From: Beroe forskalii
Taxonomy: Eukaryota; Ctenophora; Nuda; Beroida; Beroidae
Reading direction: 5' to 3'
NCBI GenBank assembly: GCA_011033025.1
Contig: WFMF01000580.1
Location: 1 to 64,000 of the forward strand
DNA length: 64,000 nt
In this document: piece after piece, positions 38,701 through 50,500 of the stretch
Numbering within the stretch: the stretch's first letter is position 1
Layout of the letters: each line of letters opens with the position of its first letter
Translations under genes and position numbers: made by a program
Notes under the pieces: generated by a model
The model's input: only the letters and a program-made list of their open reading frames with translations
Told to the model about the DNA's origin: nothing
Databases searched by the model: none

Positions 38701-40212
38701 TGCACCCCAAATTAAATAAACGAATAAGGGGTAATTCCTCTTTTTCATTTGAACAAAATAAAGATATTTACGGAACAAATCGGATAATTCAGTTCAAATA
38801 TCATAATTATAGATCCTCGTTCTCTTCCAATCTACCAAACGAGGGGTGAAAAGAGCACTTATTAAACTCACTGTTTGTTAGTATTAACAGCAAGTTTACT
38901 GCATTGCTGCAAGGATTCCAACAGCTCAGGAACAGTCTCTATCACGCTCCCCAGCCGTTCTTCCAGGGTTTCAAAGGAGTTCCTGAAAGTAGGTCAAATT
39001 TCTAAACCCTCTGCTACTTTTATTGTTTATCATAATTCTAGTTCAAAATAATACAAGGGATCACCAGACCTGCCAGATATGACTACCACGAAAACTCAGA
39101 AAATCTAGTTACCCAATGTCATTGGAGCATACTGATGTTGTCACAAAGGATTGATAGTGTTTGAAAGCAAGAGTTTTCTGTTCATCAAGGAGGCGCTTCT
39201 CTTCCTCTTCCCATTTTTCCTTTTCACGAACTGAAATCACGAAATGATAGCAATTAAGAAATGTGCAGTTTATAGTTGAATGATAAGTAGCAGGGTCCGG
39301 TAACTTCCAGTCACGGCTAAACATGGCCTGTCCTCAATTAATATCAGTGGATTGTAATCAGTGGATTATAATCTTGCCACCTTCTTGCAATGTGGTGTAC
39401 AGATTGCATGATGATTGACAGAGGGATTAATAAAAACGTGCAATTTATGCCAACTCTCGACAAGATTTATATTATAGAAAGTTGATGGGCAAATGGTAAA
39501 TTGAGATTCCATTCCATTTCACAGTTAAATCCAATTTGTGCCATCAGTTATCATTTAAGTCAGCTGAGGCTGGTATTGAGGTAATTGTAACTTGTTCCTC
39601 TCCCCCAAAGTGTCATTTGAACATATTTAACAGTCCAGCACATCCTAATGTGCTGCATTCATGCAAATTGTAGATCCCAATATCATATGCCTGTTATTGA
39701 GATAGACAGATCTGTCTTTGATATAACTATATAACTGTGACAGTTCAAACGGCAGTTTTGTGTGCGAAGCTTAAGTATGAGCAGTGTACACTGTACAGAT
39801 GTGTTATTTATATGTCTTAATCCCTTGCAAGCTTAAGCTGCACTGTACACAACAGTTCAAACTGTCACCCTTATTAGGCTGTTTTGTGCCCAATTTACTC
39901 ACCAAAATTTTCAGATGTAAGATTACAGATAACATTGTTGAAATAATCCTCAAAGCCCTCAAAGGTTAACCAGCTCTCTGAAATAAGAGAATGTCTCAAA
40001 ATAATAAACACAATTTGAAAAAATTTCATGCCATTTTAGCATTTTACAAGACAAATGAAAGGTTTTTGTTCGAGGAACAGTGTGTTATTAACCCATGAGG
40101 CGACACAATGTGTCATAAATGACCATAATTATTATGAAAGATTAAAATGAGGCTTGGACTTACCCTTAAAATAACTAGCAAAGAACTTCTGGTATCTTGA
40201 GTGAGAGGACAT
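26751..40212 (-). CDS. COG8: Conserved oligomeric Golgi complex subunit 8 (complete, 13 exons)
   Basis: COG8 belongs to lobe B of the COG tethering complex, which acts in retrograde transport within the Golgi. The minus-strand exons are 40164-40212, 39903-39977, 39113-39230, 38872-38982, 38404-38575, 30190-30336, 29849-29915, 29427-29557, 28884-28986, 28527-28667, 28244-28412, 27785-27919 and 26751-27633. All twelve junctions are GT/AG and keep phase, giving 766 residues against about 612 in human. Family signatures in order are KTLAFKHYQSFV, PQLLEILELPQLIDTSIRNN, NLFDIITQYRSVF (about residues 261-273), LAQAMYFGMSLGRVGTDFRG and AALQEPLMPFL. The extra length is an acidic C-terminal tail of about 240 residues in the last exon. 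The intron between exons 5 and 6 is about 8 kb long because of the satellite foldback. Copy B at 47513-50801 duplicates exons 1-8. Confidence 0.95.
27370..27495 (-). repeat. Short coding repeat in the COG8 tail (SHDEGANDVI type)
   Basis: The acidic tail of COG8 contains about four copies of a nine- to eleven-residue unit (NDVISHDDGA, NDVISNDEGA, NGVISHDEDGA, NDITSHDEGA). At DNA level the repeat contains tgatgacgtcatta, a palindromic CRE-like sequence that is probably incidental in coding DNA. Human COG8 has no such repeat that I know of. Confidence 0.8.
28076..28220. mobile_element. 145-bp MITE with CCGGGTGTCC ends in a COG8 intron
   Basis: The element starts CCGGGTGTCC and ends GGACACCCGG, and TA flanks each side (28074-28075 and 28221-28222). 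It lies only about 20 bp inside the intron from the exon 11 splice donor (GTGGGT at 28238-28243), but the donor is intact. The same terminal motif is found at 58712 and about 29993. Confidence 0.75.
31680..32600. other. Homopolymer-rich, probably unreliable consensus
   Basis: For over 900 bp the sequence is almost only homopolymer runs of C, T, A and G of 3-30 bases. It lacks the ordered TAGCCCC units found on either side. This looks like an unpolished or low-coverage consensus of the satellite, not biological sequence. Open frames here, rich in Pro/Phe or Gly/Lys, should be ignored. Confidence 0.8.
32640..33110. repeat. Degraded duplicate of the foldback centre
   Basis: This stretch follows the order of 35430-36590: part of the telomere-like MITE (gcctttcattatctatg, gcgctttaaa), then the segment running from aaaggattag through ggataaaatcggcactg to cacgtgatat, then ggccagtgagg repeats. 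It has more small differences than the other copies. It supports the view that the left third of the foldback is a second, poorer pass over the same sequence. Confidence 0.6.
35411..35699. mobile_element. MITE with telomere-like core (copy 3), interrupted
   Basis: It starts GGTCTCCCATATAAACGGG and ends TTTATATGGGAGACATACC, with the TTAGGG-type array at about 35500-35590. A CCCTAACCAGG-type piece (about 35600-35640) interrupts it near the right end. Further partial copies flank it at about 35262-35345, 35763-35876 and 36090-36135. All lie in the centre of the satellite foldback. Confidence 0.65.
39735..39867. mobile_element. Hairpin MITE in COG8 intron 2 (also in copy B at about 50322-50458)
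   Basis: The ends GTGACAGTTCAAAC and GTTCAAACTGTCAC are inverted repeats, and AGCTTAAG and CAGTGTACA motifs pair further in. It is present at the same place in both copies of the locus, so it predates their separation. Confidence 0.65.
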
Positions 40213-41230
40213 TCTATAAACTTTGAATAGTCATAAACCTCCAGACAGAATAGCATAGCTTCATCTTAATTTCGAGGTCCAATCCCTCCTGATTTTTTAT
40301 TCCCCTCTCCAAAAACCACCCCTTGAAATTTAAAAATCCAATATCCCCTTCTGAGTACCCTCCCCCTGAATAAGCAAGAGGGTGCCATCCTCTTGACCAT
40401 TCAGGTGGAGGGTACTCAAAAGGATGGTCAGATGCATAATCTCAAAATATTAAGAAAAATTTGAGCAACACTACAGTAATTGTACTATAAATGGGAGTGT
40501 GGCATAGGGTGGCATAGGCCACAGTGTGCATCTTATTGTGGATATGAATACTGAAAAGGGGTTTATGAATGAAAATTTTCCTGAAGAAATGGAATACCAG
40601 GTCATCTTTTAATGTGTGTCCTGATCCTGCTAATGAATGGAGATCTAATTGCATTTGTTTCAGAAAAGATACTAGATAGGTCTTTGTCCCTAAAATGTAA
40701 ACTTTATTGTTGCTAAACACATAAATCCCTGTTTGCGTTGCATTTCTGTCTTCTGTAGGGAAGCACTGCGCCCTACACACACCTATGCAGGCTTAGGAAA
40801 CTCGATTGTCTAATTCAGAACATTAAAAATGTTGATACTTAACTTATTAACCTCCTATTCATTAACCAGGACCCGACCAGAAATTTGTCAAGGAAAAGAA
40901 TGGTATCAATCAAGTGTTCGTTGTTCATTAGAAAAAGAAATTTAAAGAAACAGAGATTTTTTATCAGCATTATAATACAATTAAAATACAAAACAAAATA
41001 ATTCCTTTCCTTTTCCATAATTTTCCCAATTTTTACAATTAAAATTGACCCAATTGCCCCAGCCCACCAGGGCGCAGCGCAATACGCCGCGCACCCTGCA
41101 AATGAGACCCTCTGATAGAACCATATCATGATCAATAGTTTGTATGCTATGCTTTCAATTGCCCTGACCAGGACCCTGGCCCTGGTTTCGCGCACAGAGT
41201 GCGCGGCGCGGCGCAGAAAGCCGCGCGCTT
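40213..41230. other. COG8 upstream region (copy A)
   Basis: This segment matches 50802-51795 of copy B closely. It holds an old TTGCTAAACAC...GGCTTAGGAA MITE (about 40713-40798) present in both copies and the start of the CG-rich MITE cluster. The promoter of COG8 should be here; I recognise no core motif. The ACCATTCAGG / CTGAATGG pairing near 40395 is weak. Confidence 0.4.
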
Positions 41231-41234
41231 AGGA

Positions 41235-41345
41235 TCGACGGGCGATGTCCGTCCCTTTCTTCTGACTTGTTGTTGGAAGGCGCGAAGTGACGTCCAAATG
41301 TGGAACGTTGCGCCGCGCGCGCGAGGGTAGGGTAACATCCTACGA
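41235..41345. mobile_element. 111-bp CG-rich element, present only in copy A, 8-bp flanking repeat
   Basis: The sequence gcttagga occurs on both sides (41227-41234 and 41346-41353), and copy B has a single gcttagga at the matching place (near 51808). The insert starts TCGACGGGCGATGTCCGTCC and ends GGTAACATCCTACGA. It belongs to the same family as the piece at 1-60 and that near 24930. Confidence 0.75.
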
Positions 41346-41383
41346 GCTTAGGAGGGCAAGCAGCATTGCTAAACAGGTATGTC

Positions 41384-41481
41384 TTCATAAGCCCGCATAG
41401 GTGTGTGTACGCGCCGCGCGCTTCCCTGGGGAAGCGCGCCGCGCGCGGCGCGAGCCACACAGGGATATACGTGTTTAGCAA
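41384..41481. mobile_element. 98-bp MITE, present only in copy A, 9-bp target duplication
   Basis: It starts TTCATAAGCCCGCATAGG and ends GTGTTTAGCAA. The 9-bp sequence aggtatgtc lies on both sides (41375-41383 and 41482-41490), and copy B has one aggtatgtc with nothing inserted (near 51835). The interior is CG-rich and folds on itself (gcgcttcccc / ggggaagcgc). Confidence 0.85.
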
Positions 41482-41568
41482 AGGTATGTCACGTATATCC
41501 CTGTTTGTTGCCCTAACCAGGACCCTGGTTAGTGGTTACGCGCACAAAATGCACGGCGCGGCAAGCGC

Positions 41569-41676
41569 TTCCTAAGCCCGCATAGGTGTGTGTACGCGCC
41601 GCGCGCTTCCCTACGCGCGCTTCCCTACGGGAGAAGCGCGCCGCGCGAGCCAAACAGGGATATACGTGTTTAGCAA
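41569..41676. mobile_element. 108-bp MITE, present only in copy A, 9-bp target duplication
   Basis: It starts TTCCTAAGCCCGCATAGG and ends GTGTTTAGCAA. The sequence ggcaagcgc flanks it (41560-41568 and 41677-41685). Copy B shows the empty site ggcaagtgc, one base different, near 51999. Its inner palindrome is longer than in the 61-bp copy. Confidence 0.85.
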
Positions 41677-42469
41677 GGCAAGCGCTAAAACGCCCCTGGT
41701 TAGGGGAACTCTGTTTGCGTTGCTTCCGTAGGTAAGCGTGCGGCACGTACACACAATACACATATATGCTCCATGCGGGCTTAAAGTATGGATTACAATA
41801 TTACACTTGCACTTCCTTAACTGTCACTGGCTTGTTTACACTTGAATCCTTTGATTCCTGTCATTGGCTGTTACAGCTGTTGGAATAGATTAATAGAAGT
41901 CCTTCAAAATAAAAAATGTTTTGTTTTGCCCTGTAGACTAATTTTCAATGAAGACAGTGAATTGAATATTTTAATTCCTAGTACCATGTCAAGGTACATA
42001 ATCAAAGGATTATCTTATCTTATCTTATTATTGATTAAGTGTTTTGAAGAATGATATGCACTGAATTGTGTTGTCCAATTGGCAAAGATTCTTTTATTTA
42101 TTTTTGAATTAAAGAGAAATCTTTCTTCAAGACATCAATCTGCAAGACTTTTCTTCAACTCCGTACTTGAACATTTACTTAATCACTTCACTTTTAGCGA
42201 CCAACCAAAGATCAATATTTGATCAATCGTGGTACAATGGTACATTTTTAAGCAGTTTTGGACATTATTTTGCGATATATAGAACAAATTCGTGCATACT
42301 TGTTTTAACTAATCATCCTAACTTGGATTAACTTTCATCACATCAGCATTCTTTTTTGTATCCTTCCCTCAACAGCTAAATTAAATCACTTTGTTTACTT
42401 AATCACTTTTTTACCTTTTGATACAATGCTTAATCATGAAATACTATTTATACCTATGACAAACAGCTT

Positions 42470-44910
42470 AATCTCGAAGCCCAATCCTTGATCCTTGGAC
42501 AGACTTCTTGATCCAGTTGCAGAGTGCACACCTTGATCCTCTGACAGTCAACAGACTCCTTGATTCAGCTGCACACTCGTAGATCCTGGGACAGATTCAA
42601 TGATCCTAGGACACACCTTGTTCCCAGAGGCGTGCCGTGGGGGTGTTGGGGTGTCCATGTACACCCCGTTAAAATTAAGAAAATCAAATTTATTTGAATT
42701 GAAAAGAAAACTTTCTTCAAGACATCAATCTGCAAGACTTTTCTCCAAGAGAAAAACACAAATTCAAGAGAAAAACACAAATTTGATTTACATTTCACTA
42801 CATTAGGTATATCCATAAAATATGTTTCTATATAGGTATGTTAAGATTCCTGAATATGTAAAAAAAATATATATGATTGGCCTAATATGATTGGTCTGAT
42901 CTCTAAAAATATGATTGGCCTAATCTCTTTTTGAGTTTATGACTTTATTAAAATCTGAACACATTTATGGGGGGGAAAGTGCATGCTCATCGTACTTGAA
43001 CTCCAACATGATCCCTTTAGGTAATGCGATGTAGAGAGCAGCAGGATCTAAATGAGTCACACCAAGATGAGCGGTGTGCAGGCATCTTCAGTCCAATACC
43101 TACCTCATTTTTCGGGGCGTTTTATTTTTATCATTTTCGTGATCGCGCGCGCGATCATTGCTCTAGCGTCTATCGCTGAATGCCCCGTTTAGTCAACGTT
43201 GCGCCGCGCATTTTGTCATTTATCTTACTGAATTCTCCTCCGCAAAACTAGCGCGCAATTGTTGCGCGCGGCAACATCGTAAAACTCTCATACACCCGTA
43301 CTACTGTAAAATTGCAATCTCCCTAGGCGTGCCGTGAAATCGGGGTGCCTACTGTATTTAATTGCGCGGGGTGCCCGTGACACCCCCGATTTTCAATTCC
43401 GCATTCAGTTTGCAGTACACGTACCATTTCCAACATTGTCTTTTAGATTTCGCGGTCACTTTTTACTCTTCTCAAATGTTTTGCGACTGATTTTTTCTTT
43501 CTTGTGACGGATTTCTAAGATTCAAGACGGAACAAATATAGTGACAAATAAGTTTTAATTAACATATTAATTATTGATTTTTACCGTTTTCTCGATCTAA
43601 TGATCCGACATTCCGATGTACCTGTGTTCTGATGTTCAAGTGTTCTTGATCTTATGATCCGATGTACCTGTGACCCAAGATGTAGTGCTCTAATGTTTCA
43701 GTGTTCTCGATCTAATGATCCGACGTACCTGTGTTCCATGATGTAATGATCCGATGTTCCAGTTTTCTCGATCTAATGATCCGATGTACCTGTGTCCCAT
43801 AATCTTTTGTTGTGACGTTCCAGTGTTCTCGATCCAGTGATCGGATGTAAATGTGTCCAATGATCTCGTGTAGAAGTGTTATACCTATGTCCTTGTATTC
43901 GCGATCTTATGATTTAACGTTCCTGTTTACGCTTTGAATAATGAATTTCGTACATCAACATGATATGAGCATTTAAAATTTTGCAAAAAAATACAACTTT
44001 TGAAACATAGTATAATTTGTAAAAAGAGACTTGTTTTAGGCACTTTTTGAGTGCTTCTTTCAGCTATTTTCCAGAGGTTTCGCCTGCGGCGCATAGCCTC
44101 CGGCGGGTGGGGGGCCCGCCCCCAAAACCCCCTGAGTCAGTCGGTACCGTACACCCCAAATATGCTCACTAGACCGTCCACGGCACGCCTCTGCTTGTTC
44201 CTGGGACATTCCTTGATCTTTGGACAGACACCTTGATCTTGAGCCCAATCCTTGATCATGAGGCATTATTTAAATGTTTTGTTAAATAATAGATAGTGAA
44301 TGAATAGGTAGTGAATGTCAAGTGTATGCTATGCCTATGTGAAGAGGCTTGATAGTGTAGGTTCATGTTTATACTATCACCAGATTCAATAATAATAATG
44401 ATCCTAGGACAGACACCTTGATCCTAAGACTGACTCCTTGAACCAGCTGCACACTCCTTGATCCTGGGAGAAACTCCCTGATCCTGACAGAATAGTAATA
44501 AACATTCTTCCTACATCCTGTCCTGATGTCCCTTGCTATCCTGTCATACCAGCTAGGGTAGAATGTGGTGAGATACCAACAAGACTCTTTGATCCTTGCA
44601 CATAAACCTTGGTCCTGGGACAGACCCGTTCATCTTGGAACACCTCAAACCTTGAACACATACCTTGATCTACCTTCACACTCCTTTATCATTACATGTC
44701 AGAATCCTTGATAACCCTGGGACTGAATTCTTCATCCTGTGGAACAATCTTTGATGCTGGAAAATACTCCTTGATCCTGGAAAATACAACTTAATCCTGG
44801 GACACACTCCTTGATCATAGGGGATGCTCCTTGATCCCAATGAACAATCAATGATCCTGAGGCACACTCCTTGATCATGGGAAATATCTCTAAATCATGG
44901 TAAATCTGAA
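42470..44910. repeat. CTTGATCCTGGGACA degenerate tandem repeat, copy A
   Basis: Units of about 20 bp of the form CTCCTTGATCCTGGGACACA, in several runs (42480-42615, 44195-44260, 44400-44490, 44575-44935) separated by unique sequence and by the hAT element. The equivalent runs in copy B are at 54170-54340, 54345-54390, 54540-54630 and 59810-60160. Short minus-strand frames here are repeat translations. Confidence 0.75.
42625..44193. mobile_element. Non-autonomous hAT element, 1569 bp, present only in copy A
   Basis: The ends are CAGAGGCGTGCCGTG and CACGGCACGCCTCTG, exact inverted repeats. The 8-bp sequence cttgttcc lies on both sides (42617-42624 and 44194-44201). Copy B has a single cttgttcc in the same context (near 54337), giving an empty site. 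Eight-bp duplication plus CAGAGG ends define the hAT superfamily. No transposase frame was found. An internal array (about 43600-43870) repeats a unit of about 30-60 bp with ctaatgatccgatgtacctgtg-type sequence. Confidence 0.9.
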
Positions 44911-44939
44911 ATACTCCTGGATCTTGGGGCACACTTTTT

Positions 44940-46375
44940 AGGAATTATATCTTGAGTTTATATCCCTAGATAACAGATCCCAACATTGCTTATAGTTTAT
45001 AACACATTGGATTTTTATCTTAAATCCAGATGCACACTCCTTGATCATTGGAAGGGGAACTATAATCTTATAATTGTTAATTAACAATGCCCCCATCACT
45101 AGAATCAGAGAATGTCATGGAATGATGTACCGAAGTTTTGTTGAAGAAGAAAAAGAGAGTCTACCTTAATGTCTAATGAGACTCTGACACTGTGATTTGA
45201 CCAAGAATACCCACACACTTCTGACAATCATCAGACTTGAATGCTACCATTGAATACCGTGACTATTTGAGTGTTATCATTATACACAGCTAAAATGACA
45301 TCAGTTGCTAAGAGTCTGTATGGAGTATTTCCTATCTAAACCAGCAGGTTAGTATCATCAACTTATATCAAGGAATTCTTAATGCTTAAGGGTTGGTGTA
45401 ACTTCCCCTGCGGTCAAGAACATCTATTATTTGGTGTGTTTTGGAAGTATACCTAAGTTGAAGGTATTTCAAACATTCATCATGAAGAAAATAAAAATAA
45501 TAGTCAAACAGGTAGGTAAAATTCTAGCATTTTTAAACATAATGAATGTAACACATATGTGTGCAGATTGCTCAATTGATGGATGCCTCGAGAAAGACAC
45601 ATGGATTTCCTCATCTCATGTCAACTTTCTATATAAATTCTGTTAAAAGCACACAATTTTGCACGTCTTTATCGAGGCATTAGTCAATCAAGTGATACGC
45701 AAATTGCACGCATATGTGTAGTATCTAATCTTACTTATTTTTCAATAATAGCAACATATTTTCAGGCTGTACAACCAATACAATTATGAACATGCTTAGA
45801 AAGAACCTTGGAGTTGAAAAGGTATACCATTCCTATTCATTCATACTCGCCACCATTGAGGTTTTCATTATTCGCTTTAATTCCTACATAAAAATGCTTC
45901 AATTAATAGAGAGGTACGTTAGAAATACAGTGTTCAGTGCCCCATTTGCTTGAGTACCTATGTAATTGAACAGAATTGTTACTATGTTGCCACAGTTGTG
46001 CAGTTTCCTTCGCCCATGCTAATTCATGTTGCTCGTATGGCTATAATGTACTATGTTTAACAAGTTTAGTGGCATTGAACTTCCGGCATCATCTAGCAAG
46101 GTAGGTAGGTAGGTCAAATGCGCTTCTGAAGAAGTCCTGTGCTGCTATCGGGTCGACATGCAAAAAGCGCCAAAAAGAAAGTACTGTACTGTTTAAAGCA
46201 TGTTTGGGTTATTTATTTAAAGGGTCAAGGTGAGAAATTTTTTGTATAGCTTATTTTGTGTATTCCAACTTGATGCTTAAAATAAATTTATTCCAAATTT
46301 TTTCCTCAACAACCCCCAACTATAACTATTTGGTATCGAATAATCTGGAGTGCTGGTATCTTTCAAAAAATTGAC
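44940..46375. other. Non-coding stretch duplicated at about 60165-61400
   Basis: The two copies match closely over their length. I see no gene: the 71-codon frame at 45431-45646 is not kept in copy B, which argues against coding. Confidence 0.5.
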
Positions 46376-47225
46376 GTTTTAAAAATAAAATGTCACTGTC
46401 CAATCTGCGTCTTTCCAGGGAAATTTAAAAAAGGGAAAAAAAAAGGACAAAGGGGCAAAACGGAAAATGGGTCCCTTTTGTTCAATCAAAAGCGGGCAAA
46501 ACGGACATGTCTGTCGTATCACTGACACCAGTCTGTCATCCGCAAGCTGCCCTATCACGCCCCCTCCTTCACTGACACCAGCGCCCTATCCTGACCCAGT
46601 CGTCATACTGACCCCATCTTCCATGTGACACCCGTCTGTCGATCCGACACCTTTTGCTTCGTGACACCAGCTGTTATCAACCCAAGTCTGTGATCCCAAC
46701 CCGTCTCCCATACGCACCGTCTCCTCCCTGACACCATCGCCCATCACGACTCCGTCTTTATTCACTGACAACTGTATCCGCACAGTCTGACTATCACGAC
46801 AACATCCGACACTGTGACAACAAATTGAACCATTCCGTCGAAACCCTTCCTGCCAATCTTTTAAATTTGGGATCGGTGTAACTCAAAACCAGTTTGATAT
46901 ACATTAAAGGCAGTTTGAAAATTTGATCGGTTATATTTAGATTTGAAACAATAAAATAAAATTTTTTGACGAAAAAAGGGTATCGGTTGGTTTTTGATAT
47001 GACAGCAACACAGATCATTAGGTTTTTTGGTATTTTTTAAAAAAGGGGCTGGCACTATCCAATCTCTGGTGATTGGGGTAATTTAGGCAATCCGCAATGT
47101 GACGCCTAATTTTCTCTGGAAAAACCAAAATTTAAAATAAATAAAGTTTGAATAAAATAAAAATATTTAAAAAAAAAATCTGTTAAAAGGGCCCCCTTTT
47201 TTTTCTTTTCCAAAATTTCCATATG
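46376..47225. other. Low-quality end of copy A, next to the A/B junction
   Basis: The order of blocks follows 61400-62650 of copy B (cggacatgtctgtcg, gacaccagtctgt repeats, aaccattccgtcgaa, tttgatatacatta, gcaatccgcaatgtgac). Bases are missing throughout, repeat units are lost and homopolymers are stretched. At about 47226 the sequence switches abruptly to the match of 29139. The pattern suggests a poor consensus at an artificial join. Confidence 0.65.
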
Positions 47226-47512
47226 GTAATTTGATGCAATCAATAATTTAATGCAATTGTGCATATTTGATGCTTATGGCCATGCCCGCACGGTCATCAT
47301 TTCGTTGATTGTCAATTTCGTTTAATCATTAAATGTCATGCACGCGAAGTGATTCTACATTTGAGACAATGCGCGGCTCGGGCAAAGTCACTGTCAATTC
47401 TGCGTGCGCCGAACAATTTTTCCCACTCCAAAATCACTTTTTAGAGTAATGGGGGCAATTGGGACGCTGCTCAATGCCCATTCTCCCCTAACATAAATTA
47501 GCAAACAATAAC

Positions 47513-50500
47513 CTGTTGATGTAGCCAAGAGTTGAATATAAGTCCTGTTGACTTGTCCTCAATGAACACTGATCTGTACTGCGTAATTATGTCGAAAAGG
47601 TTGACTCTGTAGCTGTCTATCATCTTGCACATATAGTACTGAACTGTCGGTAATTTTAAATTTTACAGCACTACTTTATGACATCAAATTTGAGATTATG
47701 AACTAGGCATGACAAGTTATAAAAGTGCTGATGATTTAAGAAATTAATTAACTAATTTGTTATTAAAACTTTGCTTCTCACTGCCCAAGAGCTGTTTATT
47801 ATTCATTGAACTGTCGGTAGGGAATAATCTAAAGAAATCCCAGGGCAGTCAGTGTTGGAAAAGTCTCATGGGGCGCACAGGGCTTAGTTTAGAGTTTATT
47901 TGGTAAAAAAAGAATGGTTTATCAGATAAACTTACTTTCTCCCTTGTTGATACTGTCAATAACCCCTCTGAACCATTCAGTTCTTACTTGCAGGAATTTT
48001 ACCTGGGGAAAACCTTATATTAACCATTGCAACCTATTCTCTTCTATTGTCAAAATGTATGTATGTACATTATACCGGGTTTAACAAAAAAGGTATTTCT
48101 TAAGCTACGCACTTCAAATTCTTCAAAAAACTTACAACCCATACCTCCGACATCCCAAAATTTCATCTAGAGACTAAAAAACAAGCCAAATAACCGAGCT
48201 TTACCTTTTCATCTTTTTTGGTCCTTCCGGTACACATGAAAACATGAACTTTTAACGGCTTACTTTAAGTTGTGCATCAGAGTCTGAGCCAATTCGTCGC
48301 AGGAGTCCCACGCTCTTGAGGCACTGTGCCAGAGTTATCTGTCCTTGAAGCTGCTTCATCAGTATCTCCTCCATGTTGCGGATACAAGCGTCAGAATCTT
48401 CTTTTATCATCTGAATTATATCGTTAACATAAAATACTAAATACTATCTCATTTTGAAAGCCGTGCACGGAACGCCCGACCCGTTGGAGAGGGTCACAAA
48501 GAGTGGTGTCATAATACTCCATGGATAAGGACCGATTGGGCAGCTACGCGACCCGGGTTTTTTTAAGGTAGTGAGGTGTGGCTGATGGGCTCTAGATAGT
48601 TAGTTATCTGGGTTTGTGTTGAGAGTCACAGTTTCCATTAAGCAAACTTTAACACAGTATTTCAGTCTGAAAGGAGCCTCCAAACTTGAGTTTCTTGTTA
48701 AGCGATGGCGACGATCATCTAGGCTCCTAGAAGATCGTCACAGGATATCATATTTTCATATTGGTAGTATTAATATTGTATATCTCAGGGAGCCTTGGGC
48801 TCAGCTAGCGGAGGTTGGTCCTAACGGCACGGTTAGTAGGGCTTCCACCGAATAATAGCGTTCCATCCTAATAGAAGAAGAAAAAGAAACATGCCGTTCA
48901 GCGAGGAAACTAACCAGAATAGGCTCATTAATTCATCAGATAAGGCTTATAAGTAATACCGAGTACTGTGACAAATGTTTTGTAAAGCACGTCACCTGGA
49001 CTATGGGAATGTCACTGTATTTCACAGAGAGACTGGTAACGAAGCTATGCAGCTCGAGCCCTTCCTCAAAGAAGTTGTTTCGGATGCTGGTGTCTATGAG
49101 CTGAGGTAGTTCCAGGATTTCCAGCAGTTGGGGGTGCTTGGCTATGCTCATGTTTGCCTCCTTCCTCCTGAGACGATGCATTGTCAGAACCAGACATGTG
49201 GGACAATGATATATACTGGGGATCGAGATTTTGGGGTTTCGAGAATCTAGGTATGGAACGTTTTTTCACAAATCTTCAAATTTCGCACCCCAAATTAAAT
49301 AAACGAATAAGGTGTTATTCCTCTTTATCATTTGAACAAAATAAAGATATTTTGGGAACAAATCGGATAATTCAGTTCACAAATTATAATTCTAGATCCT
49401 CGTTTTCTTCCAATCTACCAAACGAGGGGTGTGCGAAAAGAGCCTTTATTTAACTCACTGTTTGTTAGTATTAACAGCAAGTTTACTGCATTGCTGCAAG
49501 GATTCCAACAGCTCAGGAACAGTCTCTATCACACTCCCCAGCCGTTCTTCCAGGGTTTCAAAGGAGTTCCTGAAAGTAGGTCGAATTTCTAAACCCTCTG
49601 CTACTTTTATTGTTTATCATAATTCTAGTTCAAAATAATACAAGGGATCACCAGACCTGCCAGATATGACTACCACGAAAACTCAGAAAATCTAGTTACC
49701 CAATGTCATTGGAGCATACTGATGTTGTCACAAAGGATTGATAGTGTTTGAAAGCAAGAGTTTTCTGTTCATCAAGGAGGCGCTTCTCTTCCTCTTCCCA
49801 TTTTTCCTTTTCACGAACTGAAATCACGAAATGATAGCAATTAAGAAATGTGCAGTTTATAGTTGAATGATAAGTAGCAGGGTCCGGTAACTTCCAGTCA
49901 CCGCTAAACATGGCCTGTCCTCAATTAATATCAGTGGATTGTAATCAGTGGATTATAATCTTGCCACCCTCTTGCAATGTGGTGTGCAGATTGCATGATT
50001 GACAGAGGGATTAATAAAAACGTGCAATTTATGCCAACTCTCGACAAGATTTATATTATAGAAAGTTGATGGGCAAATGGTAAATTGAAATTCCATTCCA
50101 TTTCACAGTTAAATCCAATTTGTGCCATTAGTTATCATTTAAGTCAGCTGAGGCTGGTATTGAGGTAATTGTAACTTGTTCCTCTCCCCCAAACTGTCAT
50201 TTGAACATATTTAACAGTCCAGCGCATCCTAATGTGCTGCATTCATGCAAATTGTAGATCCCAATATCATATGCCTATTATTGAGATAGACAGATCTGTC
50301 TTTAATATAATTATATAACTGTGACAGTTCAAACGGCAGTTTTGTGTGCGAAGCTTAAGTATGTGCAGTGTACACTGTACAGATGTGTTATTTATATGTC
50401 TTTATCCCGTGCAAGCTTAAGCTGCACTGTACACAAATCTGCAGTTCAAACTGTCACCCTTATTAGGCTGTTTTGTGCCCAATTTACTCACCAAAATTTT

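Noticed and set aside
45431-45646. 71-codon frame in copy A
   Set aside because: The matching sequence in copy B (about 60640-60840) has frame-changing differences, so there is no sign of coding constraint.
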